NCBI GenBank assembly: GCA_026388125.1
Contig: JAPLKJ010000267.1
Location: forward strand, 1 to 46,084
Source: Elusimicrobiota bacterium
GTDB taxonomy: Bacteria; Elusimicrobiota; Elusimicrobia; Elusimicrobiales; UBA9959
Length of the DNA stretch: 46,084 nucleotides
Direction: 5' to 3'
Part shown: in pieces, positions 25,431 to 32,816 of the stretch
Layout of the letters: each line of letters begins with the position of its first letter
Position numbering within the stretch: position 1 is the first letter of the stretch
The notes under the pieces: generated by a model
What the model saw: the letters and a program-made list of their open reading frames with translations, nothing else
What the model was told of the DNA's origin: nothing
The model's database searches: none
Made by a program: the position numbers and the translations under genes

Positions 25431-25505
25431 GCGCCCGTATCTCAACGGATAGAGTCCTGCCCTGCGAAGGCAGTTATACTGGTTCGATTCCAGTCGGGCG
25501 CACCA
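25431..25505 (+). tRNA. tRNA-Arg (anticodon GCG)
   Basis: The 75-base sequence folds as a cloverleaf: acceptor GCGCCCG pairs with CGGGCGC, the D arm is TCTC/GAGT, the anticodon stem CTGCC/GGCAG encloses CTGCGAA, and the T arm ACTGG/CCAGT encloses TTCGATT. The CCA end is encoded. The loop puts GCG at positions 34-36, reading CGC and CGU arginine codons. Most bacteria read these with an ACG anticodon edited to inosine, so GCG is less usual. The first D-stem pair is a U-U mismatch. Confidence 0.95.
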
Positions 25506-25535
25506 AATTTTTTCGCACCCCCCCGCTGCCGATCT

Positions 25536-25724
25536 ATGGCCGACGATAAAGAACAAATAAAAACAGAGACCAAAACCGGGCGCTATGTCTACGACAAGAA
25601 GCTGGGGAAGGTAGTGAAAGTCTCGGACGACATCCCCGGCCTGAAAAAAAGCGGCTCCGGAGAGGGCGACTCCTGCCCCATGAACCCCGGCGCCCATAAG
25701 TGCAACGGCTGCTGCGGGCATTAG
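25536..25724 (+). CDS. Small Cys-rich hypothetical protein
   Basis: A 62-residue acidic-to-basic protein with no signal peptide. The first part is charged (MADDKEQIKTETKTGRYVYD), the middle is KLGKVVKVSDDIPGLKK, and the end carries a Cys/His cluster, CPMNPGAHKCNGCCGH. The clustered Cys and His could bind zinc or another metal, but I recognise no family. It follows the tRNA by 30 bases and precedes thiF by 43. A short leader without a strong ribosome site makes expression less certain. Confidence 0.6.
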   Translation: MADDKEQIKTETKTGRYVYDKKLGKVVKVSDDIPGLKKSGSGEGDSCPMNPGAHKCNGCCGH

Positions 25725-25767
25725 CGCCGGGATAAAGCGGGCCGCAGGGCGAAGGCTGGAGCTGGCT

Positions 25768-26406
25768 GTGCCAAAACTCGAGCGATCAATATTCTCCCGT
25801 CATGAACCGCAGGTGCTGGCCGTCCTGCGCGGCGGCACCGTCGGCGTAGCCGGCGCCGGCGGCCTGGGCTCCAACGCTGCGGTAGCGCTGGCCCGCGCCG
25901 GGGTGGGCCGCCTGATAATCGCCGATTTCGACAGGATAGAGCCGTCCAACCTCAACCGCCAGCAATACACCGTGAAGCAGATAGGCCGGCGCAAGGTAAA
26001 GGCGCTGCAGGCCAACCTTAAACAGATAGCGCCGTTCACCCGCTGCGCGGCGCACGACCTTAAAATAACCCCCGCCAACGTCGCCGCCGTGTTCGGCACG
26101 GCCGACATCCTGATCGAGGCTTTCGACAAAGCCGAAGAGAAAGGGATGCTGATAAACGCCTGGCTGAAGCTTCACCCGGACAGGCCCATAATAGCTGCCT
26201 CGGGCCTGGCGGGCTACGGCGGGAACTCGAAGCTGCGCACCCAGAAGATGGGGAACCTCTATATCTGCGGCGACGGCGTCTCCGAGCCCGCCCCCGGCGT
26301 AAGCCCTATGGCCCCGCGCGTGGCCATAGTGGCCGGCATGCAGGCGAATTTAGCCGTTGAGCTTTTAATGAAGAGCAAAGGGAGGAAGAAAAATGTTCAG
26401 GTCTAA
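25768..26406 (+). CDS. thiF: ThiF-family sulfur-carrier adenylyltransferase (short form)
   Basis: A 212-residue E1-like enzyme that would adenylate the C-terminal Gly of a ThiS/MoaD-type protein. The nucleotide loop [21 protein letters not shown] (about 25-45) and the acidic/Arg motif [16 protein letters not shown] are intact. It lacks the CxxC zinc pairs and long C-terminus of MoeB, matching the short ThiF family 2. The start is a GTG at 25768 with GGAG seven bases upstream. No thiamine genes are adjacent. The nearest possible client is the MoaD-like protein at 28409-28636. Its end overlaps ppnP by 14 bases. Confidence 0.88.
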   Translation: MPKLERSIFSRHEPQVLAVLRGGTVGVAGAGGLGSNAAVALARAGVGRLIIADFDRIEPSNLNRQQYTVKQIGRRKVKALQANLKQIAPFTRCAAHDLKITPANVAAVFGTADILIEAFDKAEEKGMLINAWLKLHPDRPIIAASGLAGYGGNSKLRTQKMGNLYICGDGVSEPAPGVSPMAPRVAIVAGMQANLAVELLMKSKGRKKNVQV

Positions 26407-26677
26407 CGAGTATTTTGACGGCCGGGTAAAATCCATAGCTTTCACCGCCGACACCGGCGCGGCCACCGCCGGAGTAATGGCCCCGGGGGCATACGAATTC
26501 GGCACGTCCAAGAAGGAAATAATGACGGTGACCAGCGGCAAGCTGACGGTAAAGCTGCCCGGCCAGCCCGCCTGGCAGGATTTCCCCAAAGGCTCCACCT
26601 TCACCGTGGCCGCCAACCAGAAGTTCCAGCTGAAAGTGGAGCAGGACACCTCTTACGTGTGCCTGTACGTGGATTAA
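26393..26677 (+). CDS. ppnP: Pyrimidine/purine nucleoside phosphorylase PpnP (YaiE family, cupin)
   Basis: A 94-residue single-domain cupin, the exact usual length of the family. [33 protein letters not shown] and the late [19 protein letters not shown] are conserved signatures. PpnP splits nucleosides with phosphate to base plus pentose-1-phosphate. The ATG lies inside the last codons of thiF (14-base overlap), so it is probably translationally coupled. Uridine kinase follows 33 bases later, consistent with nucleoside salvage. Confidence 0.93.
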   Translation: MFRSNEYFDGRVKSIAFTADTGAATAGVMAPGAYEFGTSKKEIMTVTSGKLTVKLPGQPAWQDFPKGSTFTVAANQKFQLKVEQDTSYVCLYVD

Positions 26678-26710
26678 GGCCCGGGTGCGGACGCTCATAA
26701 GGCTCAACAA

Positions 26711-27355
26711 ATGATGGATACAATAAAGAAGACCAGGTTCCTGGTAGGCATCGCCGGCGGGTCGGGCTCGGGCAAGACCACGCTGGCCAGCAAGCTGACC
26801 TCGGCGTGCGCGAAGATAGGCATCACCGGGCAGATTTTCTCCCTGGACAATTATTACCGGCCGCTCGGCCACCTGAAGTTCGAAGAGCGGAAAGTTTATA
26901 ACTTCGACCACCCGGACGCCATAGACTCCACGCTGGCGCTGAAGCATATCAAGGACCTGTGCGCCGGCCGTGAGATCGAGCAGCCCATCTACGACTTCAA
27001 GCGCCATACGCGGGAAAAGGAAGCGGTGCTGTGCAAGCCCACCCAACTGGTGATCGTGGAAGGACTTTACACGCTGTACTTCCCCGGCATCCTGCCGCTG
27101 TGCGACTACAAGATCTTCGTTTCCACCGACATGGTGACCGCGGTGCTGCGCCGCGTGCAGCGCGATATCACCGAAAGGGGCCGCACCATAGAGGATACCC
27201 GCCACCAGATCCTGGCCACGGTAATGCCGATGTACGAGACCTATGTGAAACCCACCCAGCGCAACGCGCATTTTTCAATCAACTGGGAAGGAGAGGAGAT
27301 ACCGGAAAAAGCCACCGAAGGCCTGGTCAGGATGTTAAGGGACCATTTCCGCTGA
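26711..27355 (+). CDS. udk: Uridine kinase
   Basis: A 214-residue kinase that phosphorylates uridine/cytidine to UMP/CMP. The P-loop is GIAGGSGSGKTTLASKL (about 13-29). SLDNYYRPLGHL, FDHPDAIDSTLALKHIKDL, PIYDFKRHTR and VIVEGLYTLYF follow in the usual order, then RRVQRDITERGR for the lid. Two adjacent ATG codons (26711, 26714) are both possible starts. It is the last gene before a strong terminator and pairs with ppnP for pyrimidine salvage. Confidence 0.93.
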   Translation: MMDTIKKTRFLVGIAGGSGSGKTTLASKLTSACAKIGITGQIFSLDNYYRPLGHLKFEERKVYNFDHPDAIDSTLALKHIKDLCAGREIEQPIYDFKRHTREKEAVLCKPTQLVIVEGLYTLYFPGILPLCDYKIFVSTDMVTAVLRRVQRDITERGRTIEDTRHQILATVMPMYETYVKPTQRNAHFSINWEGEEIPEKATEGLVRMLRDHFR

Positions 27356-27380
27356 ACCTGCGCGGCGATCGGATAAAAGA

Positions 27381-27406
27381 ACCGGAGGCTTCCCTCCGGT
27401 TTTTTT
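27381..27406. terminator. Intrinsic terminator between udk and uvsE
   Basis: ACCGGAGG (27381-27388) pairs with CCTCCGGT (27393-27400) around a CTTC loop, followed by a T run. It ends the plus-strand ppnP-udk transcript; A-richness before the stem may also serve the convergent uvsE. Confidence 0.85.
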
Positions 27407-27433
27407 ATTATAGGCCGGTCCGGCCTTAAGCTC

Positions 27434-28351
27434 TTATTTTTTCCCACGCAGCTTCCCCAGCGCGGCCAGCTGGCCAAGCAGTCTTTTTACCGCCAGTTCC
27501 TTTGCCTTGGCCTCCACTTCCACGGTGATGTCCAGGCCCAGCCAGCAGGCCGGAAAATCCTTTATATCGATATAGTCGTGGTGATACTGCGGCCGCGCGC
27601 TGTTCCGGCCTTCCCGGGAGCTGGAAAGATGGAACAGCGGCTCCCTGTTCAAGGTCTTCAGCGCCAGCTCCGTGGCTTCCTCCACGCCCAGCCGGTCCGG
27701 CAGGCAGCGGTGGTGATGCACGTCGTAAACGAACGGCACGCCGTGCTTTTTGCAGAAAGGCAGCAGCGCTTCCGGCCCGTAGGTCCGGTCGTCGTTCTCC
27801 AGCGTAAGGCGTTCGCGCACGCCAGCTTTCAGCCTGTCCAGCGCGCGCGCTACCCGGGCCAGCGCGGCGGCGGGCTCGCCGTAAGCGCCGCCCGCGTGTA
27901 TATTTATAACGTCGGCTCCGGTCCAGCCGGCCACCTGCGCCTGGTACTCCAGTTCCTGCACCGACTTGCGCGTTATCTCCGGGTCGGGGGAGCTGAGCAG
28001 TATGAACTGGTCGGGATGGAAGGTCAGCCGTACGCCGAGCCCGGCCGCGCGCCGGCCGCAAAGCCGGAACGCCCGCTCTATCTCCGCTCCGCCCGGCAGG
28101 TCTTCTACCCGGTAGCCCAGCTCCGGATGGGTCTTTAAAGGCAATACCTGGCTGTTGATCCTGAAGCAGCCTATGCCGCTGGCCGCGCAATATTCTATGG
28201 CCTTTAAAAGAGAGGCGGCGTTGTCACGGCAAAGCCCTTCTATCTTGGCCGTCCGCGCGGCCGGCTTCAGCCGGCCGGTGAAGGCGGCCGTGGCGGTAAA
28301 GAACCTTATAGGTTCTTCGGCGAATTTGCAGCACAGGCCAAGCCTTAACAT
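27434..28351 (-). CDS. uvsE: UV damage endonuclease UvsE (UVDE family)
   Basis: A 305-residue TIM-barrel DNA repair enzyme that nicks 5' of UV photoproducts and some abasic sites. The N-terminus MLRLGLCCKF is family-typical. Metal and active-site motifs are FRINSQVLPL, LTFHPDQFILL, VINIHAGGAYG, LTLENDDRTYG, YDVHHHRC and the late HHDYI. The length is normal. It is convergent to udk and lies beyond the MoaD-like gene on the same strand with a short GC-rich palindromic spacer. No SOS box is evident. Confidence 0.93.
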   Translation of the reverse strand: MLRLGLCCKFAEEPIRFFTATAAFTGRLKPAARTAKIEGLCRDNAASLLKAIEYCAASGIGCFRINSQVLPLKTHPELGYRVEDLPGGAEIERAFRLCGRRAAGLGVRLTFHPDQFILLSSPDPEITRKSVQELEYQAQVAGWTGADVINIHAGGAYGEPAAALARVARALDRLKAGVRERLTLENDDRTYGPEALLPFCKKHGVPFVYDVHHHRCLPDRLGVEEATELALKTLNREPLFHLSSSREGRNSARPQYHHDYIDIKDFPACWLGLDITVEVEAKAKELAVKRLLGQLAALGKLRGKK

Positions 28352-28408
28352 TTATTTACCTTAAGCCGCCGCGCGGACCGCGCGCTTTATATTACCGGGC
28401 GGGGCAGT

Positions 28409-28636
28409 TCAGCCGCCGGAGTAGATGTGGGAGATGACCACGCGGTCGCCGTCTGCCAGCGTGTCGCTGTTCGCGACGGCCCGGCCGTTGCGGGTGATGA
28501 TAGTGGGCCGCTTCTTATCTATCTTAACGTAAGCCGACAGCTCCCCGGCCGTCATCGGCCGGGGCAGCGTCAGCAGTCTCTCGCTGAACCCGCCCTCGTA
28601 AATGAGCGGGCCTATCAGTTTAACCGTAACTTTCAT
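28409..28636 (-). CDS. MoaD/ThiS-family sulfur carrier, AOR-associated
   Basis: A 75-residue ubiquitin-like beta-grasp protein ending in HIYSGG; the Gly-Gly end is the site of adenylation and thiocarboxylation. MKVTVKLIGPLIYEGG and LADGDRVVISHIYSGG match the family. Its ATG overlaps the aldehyde oxidoreductase stop by one base, so the two are coupled. AOR genes are often followed by such a carrier for the metal-pterin cofactor. The short ThiF encoded at 25768-26406 could activate it (inference). Confidence 0.88.
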   Translation of the reverse strand: MKVTVKLIGPLIYEGGFSERLLTLPRPMTAGELSAYVKIDKKRPTIITRNGRAVANSDTLADGDRVVISHIYSGG

Positions 28637-30474
28637 CAGCTGAGGCGCGCGTATTTCTCCGTCTCGGCGGCTTCACTTTCCAGGCCGAGCTTCGCCAGCA
28701 GCTCTTTCGTGGGAATGCCGCGCTTATCGTAGCCGCGCTGGTCGTAGTAATGCTGCAGCAGGGAGTCGTACTTGTCGTATTCCAGCACCACGCCCTTCTG
28801 CGGTCCGACGGCGTCGGCGTTGGCCTTGTCGAACCACACCGCCGGCGGGTAGTCGTCGCGCCGGGTGGCGTCGGGGAACTCGCGCAGGTAATGCAGCTTG
28901 ATCAGGGCGTAGCCGCGGTCGGCGGCTTTCCAGAAATCGTCCAGCGTCCAGTTAAGGCCGGTGCAGGCATTGAAGAACTTGGGATAGTTCGTCAGCTCAT
29001 AGCCCACTTCCACCCAGGGGAAGCGGCAGGCCACCAGCAGTTCGAACAGGCCGCCGCGGATGCGCTGCAGCTCTATCACCTTGGCCGCCTTCTCCGGGCC
29101 GTAGGATTCGCGCTTGCTGAACTTCAGCTCGAACGTGATGATCCAGGCCTCGCGGTGATGGCCGCCTATGACGGCCACGCCGTTGGCCAGCGCCTGGCCG
29201 GGAATGGACTTGCAGTTGTAGGCCGCCACTTCCAGGCCCTTCACCTGCATGGCGTAATCTATGGAGTTCTTGCCGAAGGCCCTGGCCGCGCGCAGCGTCC
29301 CGTCGGCCAGAATGTTGCCCGCCTTGCCCTCGCGCCGCGCTATCTGGCCCAGCAGCGCCTTGCCCTTTTCGGCGTCGCCGAACTTGAAATCGCCCTCTAC
29401 GGCGCCGCGCTCGATAGCGTCGGCGTAGAAGCCCAGCACCGAGCCGGCGGAGATGGTGTCCAGGCCGTAATCGTCACATAAATAGTTCAGCGAGCCAACC
29501 TGCTTAAGGTCGAACACGTTGATGTTCGGGCCCAGCATGCCGATGTTCTCGTAGTCCAGCTCCGACTCATGCCCTTCCTTGTCCTCTATGGTTATGCCGC
29601 AATGCATGGTGCAGTTGGGGCAGCCGTAGGTGGTTATGCGCGCGTCGTTAAGGCGCTCGCCGTCCACCTTAGGGGCCTCAGCGTGCGAGGTTTTGCGCAT
29701 GTTCTGCACCGGCAGGCCGTTGACCTCGTTGCACCAGGCCAGCACCGCGTTGGTGCTCTGCTTGGACCAGCCGCTTTTCTGGTCCAGCTCGCGCGCTTTC
29801 TTCAGGCCGTCTATGCCGAGCTGGCGCATTTCGTCGGCGCGCTCCTGCGGTATCTGTTTCGTGCCCTTCACCACTATGGCTTTGAGCAGTTTTGAGCCCA
29901 TCACCGCGCCTATGCCGGGCCGGCCGCCCGCGCGGCCTTCCATGCTGCGTATTATGGCGTAAAGCACCTTGTTCTCACCGGCCTGGCCGATATTCAGCAC
30001 GCCGGTGCTCTTGGGATATTTCGCGTAGATCCATTCGTTGGTGGCGTAGGTGCCTTTGCCCCAGACTTCCTCGGCGCTCTGGAATTCCACCTTATCGTCC
30101 TCGATATAAAGGAGGGTGGGCCTGTCGGCCACGCCTTCTATGATCATGGCGTCGTAGCCGGCCTTGCGCAGCTGGCTGGAAACGTGCGTGCCCAGGTTGC
30201 CGTCGCCGTAGAAGCCGGTGAGCGGGGACTTGGCCGCCACTACTGCTTTGCCGGTGTTGGGGGCGGGGATGCCGGAGATGGGGCCCAGCGCGACCACGAG
30301 TTTATTCTCGGGGCCGAGCGGATCTATGCCGGGTTTAAGCTCGTCAAAAAGTATTTTTGCCGCGAAGCCGCGGCCGCCCACCCATTTTTCCGCGAATTCT
30401 TCGGTGAACGATTCTTTCTTCCAGGTTTTGGTGGTGAGGTTGACCCTCAGGATGTATCCGGTCCAGCCTTTCAT
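28636..30474 (-). CDS. aor: Aldehyde ferredoxin oxidoreductase, tungsten-type
   Basis: A 612-residue cytoplasmic enzyme oxidising aldehydes to acids with ferredoxin, using a bis-pterin tungsten centre and one 4Fe-4S cluster. The N-terminal domain has YILRVNLTTKTW, KWVGGRGFAAKILFDEL, NTGKAVVAAKSPLTGFYGDG and EGRAGGRPGIGAVMGSK. Cluster ligands are C285, C288 and C292 in TYGCPNCTMHCGI, plus C483 in LLVACRFPW. The pterin-binding stretch DDYGLDTISAGSVLGFYAD is intact. GGAGG lies just before the ATG at 30474. It is followed directly by the MoaD-like carrier. AOR subfamilies differ in substrate, which cannot be assigned here. The 234-base divergent gap upstream has a GGGCACA/TGTGCCC hairpin at 30600-30621 but no recognisable riboswitch. 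Confidence 0.92.
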   Translation of the reverse strand: MKGWTGYILRVNLTTKTWKKESFTEEFAEKWVGGRGFAAKILFDELKPGIDPLGPENKLVVALGPISGIPAPNTGKAVVAAKSPLTGFYGDGNLGTHVSSQLRKAGYDAMIIEGVADRPTLLYIEDDKVEFQSAEEVWGKGTYATNEWIYAKYPKSTGVLNIGQAGENKVLYAIIRSMEGRAGGRPGIGAVMGSKLLKAIVVKGTKQIPQERADEMRQLGIDGLKKARELDQKSGWSKQSTNAVLAWCNEVNGLPVQNMRKTSHAEAPKVDGERLNDARITTYGCPNCTMHCGITIEDKEGHESELDYENIGMLGPNINVFDLKQVGSLNYLCDDYGLDTISAGSVLGFYADAIERGAVEGDFKFGDAEKGKALLGQIARREGKAGNILADGTLRAARAFGKNSIDYAMQVKGLEVAAYNCKSIPGQALANGVAVIGGHHREAWIITFELKFSKRESYGPEKAAKVIELQRIRGGLFELLVACRFPWVEVGYELTNYPKFFNACTGLNWTLDDFWKAADRGYALIKLHYLREFPDATRRDDYPPAVWFDKANADAVGPQKGVVLEYDKYDSLLQHYYDQRGYDKRGIPTKELLAKLGLESEAAETEKYARLS

Positions 30475-30708
30475 GTTCCCTCCATTAAGGACGAAGAATC
30501 AGCGCTAATCAGATTTTACTCTTTTTGCAACCCGCAGGGAACAACCGCCGCGCAGGCTAAGGGCCCAGCCGCGACAGGGCCAAAATACTATCTCCGCCCG
30601 GGCACAAAGCCTTATGTGCCCCGGCCCGGCATATTTGTAAACTAGAATATGGAGTTTTTCAGCCGTTTGCAGGATTCGCCGCCGAACCCGTCACGTCTAA
30701 GGAGCTAT

Positions 30709-31200
30709 ATGATAAAAGCAGCTATGAACATTATACTGGCCTCGGCTTTCTGCGCGCCGGCCATTTGCGCGGAGCCGCTGACCAATGCCGCCGCTCAGCT
30801 CAACAGTTCCGCTCCGGCGGCTTCAGCGGCGGAAATTAAAGTTTCGCCCCCGGCTGCCGTAGAAGCCAAGCTGCAGCCCGGCAAGAACTGGGGCGAAGCC
30901 GCCAAGGCGGCATATGACAAGGCGCAGGAAGAAGGCGGTTTGACCACTTACGCCGATCTGCTGGAACTCCCCCCCGGCGCCCGCAGCCGGCTGGACCAGG
31001 AACTTCAGAGCCTCCCCCAGGGCCCGGGCAACAGTTCGGAAGCTTTTAAAATGATGGTCAACGGCAGAACGGCCTTCGTAGTGCAGAGCTACGTTTACAG
31101 CGACACCCTGCGCGTCTATATCTTCAACGCGGCCGGCGTGCTGGTAGCCCGCGGCGGCGGCAGCGCGGACACGCAATTCGTCTGGGCGCCAGTCCCCTGA
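30709..31200 (+). CDS. Small secreted hypothetical protein
   Basis: A 163-residue exported protein. I set the start at 30709 because AAGGAG lies seven bases before it and the protein then begins with a signal peptide, MIKAAMNIILASAFCAPAIC. An upstream in-frame ATG at 30649 lacks a ribosome site. After an Ala/Pro/Ser linker, a compact domain contains NWGEAAKAAYDKAQEEGG, LELPPGARSRLDQELQ and VYIFNAAGVLVARGGGS. I recognise no family. It stands alone, divergent from AOR, and ends at a strong terminator. Confidence 0.75.
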   Translation: MIKAAMNIILASAFCAPAICAEPLTNAAAQLNSSAPAASAAEIKVSPPAAVEAKLQPGKNWGEAAKAAYDKAQEEGGLTTYADLLELPPGARSRLDQELQSLPQGPGNSSEAFKMMVNGRTAFVVQSYVYSDTLRVYIFNAAGVLVARGGGSADTQFVWAPVP

Positions 31201-31220
31201 TAAGCAGGTCCGGATGTAAA

Positions 31221-31255
31221 AAAGGCCCGGGGTTCATGCCCCGGGCCTTTTTATT
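31221..31255. terminator. Bidirectional intrinsic terminator
   Basis: GGCCCGGGG (31224-31232) pairs with CCCCGGGCC (31239-31247), with an A run before and a T run after. It separates the plus-strand small secreted protein gene from the convergent mogA-MOSC-moaC operon. Confidence 0.88.
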
Positions 31256-31265
31256 TTAAGCGCCT

Positions 31266-31748
31266 TTAATGCCCGCCGCCGGCCAGCATCGCCAGCGCGT
31301 GCGGGATAAGGTCGAGCACCGCCTCGAGAGATTCCTTAACCGCCTTGGGACTGCCCGGCAGATTAATGATAACAGTGTCCTTGCGTATGCCGCATATCCC
31401 GCGGGAGAGCGCGGCTTTTTTCGTGTTCTTCAGGCCTTCGGCGCGCATCAGCTCCGGCAGGCCCGGGATGTTCTTCTCTATCACCTGCGCGGTGGCTTCG
31501 GGCGTGACGTCGCGGCCGCTGAAGCCGGTGCCGCCGGTGGTTATCACCACGTTCACCTTCATGTCGTCGCAGTAATGCAGCAGTTTTTCTTTTATGGCCG
31601 CTATCTCGTCCGGCACTATGTCGGCAGCGGCCGCGCGGCCGCCTATGGTCTTTATCATTTCCACCACCAGCCGCCCGCTGACGTCTTCGGCTTCGCCGCG
31701 CGAGCAGCGGTCGCTGGAGGTTAAAACCGCTATTTCAATAAAGCTCAA
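31266..31748 (-). CDS. mogA: Molybdopterin adenylyltransferase MogA/MoaB family
   Basis: A 160-residue MoCF-fold protein that adenylates molybdopterin before metal insertion. IEIAVLTSSDRCSRG opens the domain, VVITTGGTGFSGRDVTPEAT carries the substrate loop, and TVIINLPGSPKAVKESLEAV closes the fold. The length fits the short MogA/MoaB class. It overlaps the MOSC gene by 14 bases and is the last gene of the cofactor operon. AOR nearby gives an obvious user of the cofactor. Confidence 0.92.
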   Translation of the reverse strand: MSFIEIAVLTSSDRCSRGEAEDVSGRLVVEMIKTIGGRAAAADIVPDEIAAIKEKLLHYCDDMKVNVVITTGGTGFSGRDVTPEATAQVIEKNIPGLPELMRAEGLKNTKKAALSRGICGIRKDTVIINLPGSPKAVKESLEAVLDLIPHALAMLAGGGH

Positions 31749-32184
31749 TGGAGTCTCCCACGGCTATCTCGCCGCCTTCCACAACTTCGGCGAATACGCC
31801 TTTCTTCGGCATTATACAGTCGCCCACCTGGTGATAAATGGCGCAGCGGCTGTGGCATTCCTTGCCTATCTTGGTAACGCGCAGCACAGCGGTACCACCC
31901 ACGCGCAGCTTGTCGCCCAGCTTCAGCGCCGCCAGGTCCACGCCTTCGGTGGTGATGTTCTCGGCGTAAATGCCGGGGCGTATCCGGACCGCGGCCTTCT
32001 TCGCTTCGGCGTCGGCTATCTGGCCGCGCACGCTTTCCATGTCCAGCAGGCTGACCTGCCGCAGTCCGGTGCCGGCGTGGGCGTCGTCCTGAATGCCGTG
32101 GCCCTTCACCAGCACGGCTTTGCGGGCCTGCGCTTTCGGCACACCTTTCGCGGCGCTGAGATTTATCGAGAATATCCTGCCCAT
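31735..32184 (-). CDS. MOSC domain-containing protein
   Basis: A 149-residue MOSC-fold protein. The ATG at 32184 shares a base with the moaC stop (TAATG) and begins MGRIFSINLSAAKGVPK; a longer frame would run into moaC. GHGIQDDAHAGTGLRQVSLLD and IYAENITTEGVDLAAL are MOSC-typical. IGKECHSRCAIYHQVGDCIM holds three Cys, including the likely sulfur-handling Cys. MOSC domains handle molybdenum cofactor sulfur or reduction; the exact role of this stand-alone form between moaC and mogA is unproven. Confidence 0.9.
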   Translation of the reverse strand: MGRIFSINLSAAKGVPKAQARKAVLVKGHGIQDDAHAGTGLRQVSLLDMESVRGQIADAEAKKAAVRIRPGIYAENITTEGVDLAALKLGDKLRVGGTAVLRVTKIGKECHSRCAIYHQVGDCIMPKKGVFAEVVEGGEIAVGDSIELY

Positions 32185-32612
32185 TATTTTCGCCGGTACA
32201 CGCCGCTTTTGCCGCCGCGCTTCTCCAGAAGGAAAATTTCGCCTATCTCCAGGTCCTGCGCGAACATTTTGCACATGTCGTAGATGGTCAGGGCGGCCAC
32301 GCTGGCCGCCACCAGGGCCTCCATCTCCACGCCGGTCTTGCCGGTGCAGCGCGCCTCCGTCTTCACCAGCACGCCTGTCCTGCCTGGCTCGAATTCAACG
32401 CCCACGAAATTCAGCGGCAGGTTGTGGCACAGCGGGACAAGGCCGGCCGTGTTCTTGGCGGCCAGTATGCCGGCCACGCGGGCGCACTCCAGCACATTGC
32501 CCTTGGGGATCTTGCCGGCATTGATGAGGCCGACTATTTCGGCGTTGAGCTTTATATAAGCCTGCGCCCTGGCCGTCCGCCTGGTATCTTTTTTCGCGCC
32601 TACGTCTATCAT
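32184..32612 (-). CDS. moaC: Cyclic pyranopterin monophosphate synthase MoaC
   Basis: A 142-residue enzyme for the second step of molybdenum/tungsten cofactor synthesis. MIDVGAKKDTRRTA, GNVLECARVAGILAAKNT, LVPLCHNLPLNFVGVEFE and the catalytic segment GVEMEALVAASVAALTIYDM (followed by CK) are all intact. It is the first gene of a three-gene operon (moaC, MOSC, mogA). MoaA, MoaE and MoeA are not in the window. Confidence 0.94.
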   Translation of the reverse strand: MIDVGAKKDTRRTARAQAYIKLNAEIVGLINAGKIPKGNVLECARVAGILAAKNTAGLVPLCHNLPLNFVGVEFEPGRTGVLVKTEARCTGKTGVEMEALVAASVAALTIYDMCKMFAQDLEIGEIFLLEKRGGKSGVYRRK

Positions 32613-32700
32613 AAGTGTCCTCAGATCCGCTTTTACATAATTTTAACATTTCACGGCCCGCTGTCAGCCCGAATCCGTTAAGCCGCCGGCTTAACTAAAG

Positions 32701-32810
32701 GGGACAGCAGGGGCCGAGGCGCAAAGAAACAGTAACGCCCGGCGGCCGGGAAACCGCTCACCGCCAATAAGAACAGCCGGCTTAAGGCCGGCTGCTCTGT
32801 CCGCTGTCCC
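32701..32810. repeat. Imperfect palindromic intergenic element A
   Basis: GGGACAGC (32701-32708) and its inverse GCTGTCCC (32803-32810) flank a gap that also holds a hairpin, CAGCCGGC/GCCGGCTG (32774-32794). The end motif AAGGGGACAGC matches the start of palindrome B at 34374. It lies between moaC and the secreted phospholipase-like gene; nothing else is seen in that 204-base gap. It may be a degenerate member of the same repeat class. Confidence 0.4.
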
Positions 32811-32816
32811 GGTTAT

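Noticed and set aside
27376-28408. Split of the uvsE region into two genes on different frames
   Set aside because: A second minus-strand frame overlaps it, but only one frame carries the complete UVDE motifs.
30600-30621. Hairpin upstream of AOR as a molybdenum/tungsten cofactor riboswitch
   Set aside because: Only a 7-base-pair stem is seen and the conserved riboswitch core is not recognisable.
32185-32274. Upstream start for the MOSC protein
   Set aside because: It would read through moaC out of frame; the ATG overlapping the moaC stop gives the family-typical N-terminus.
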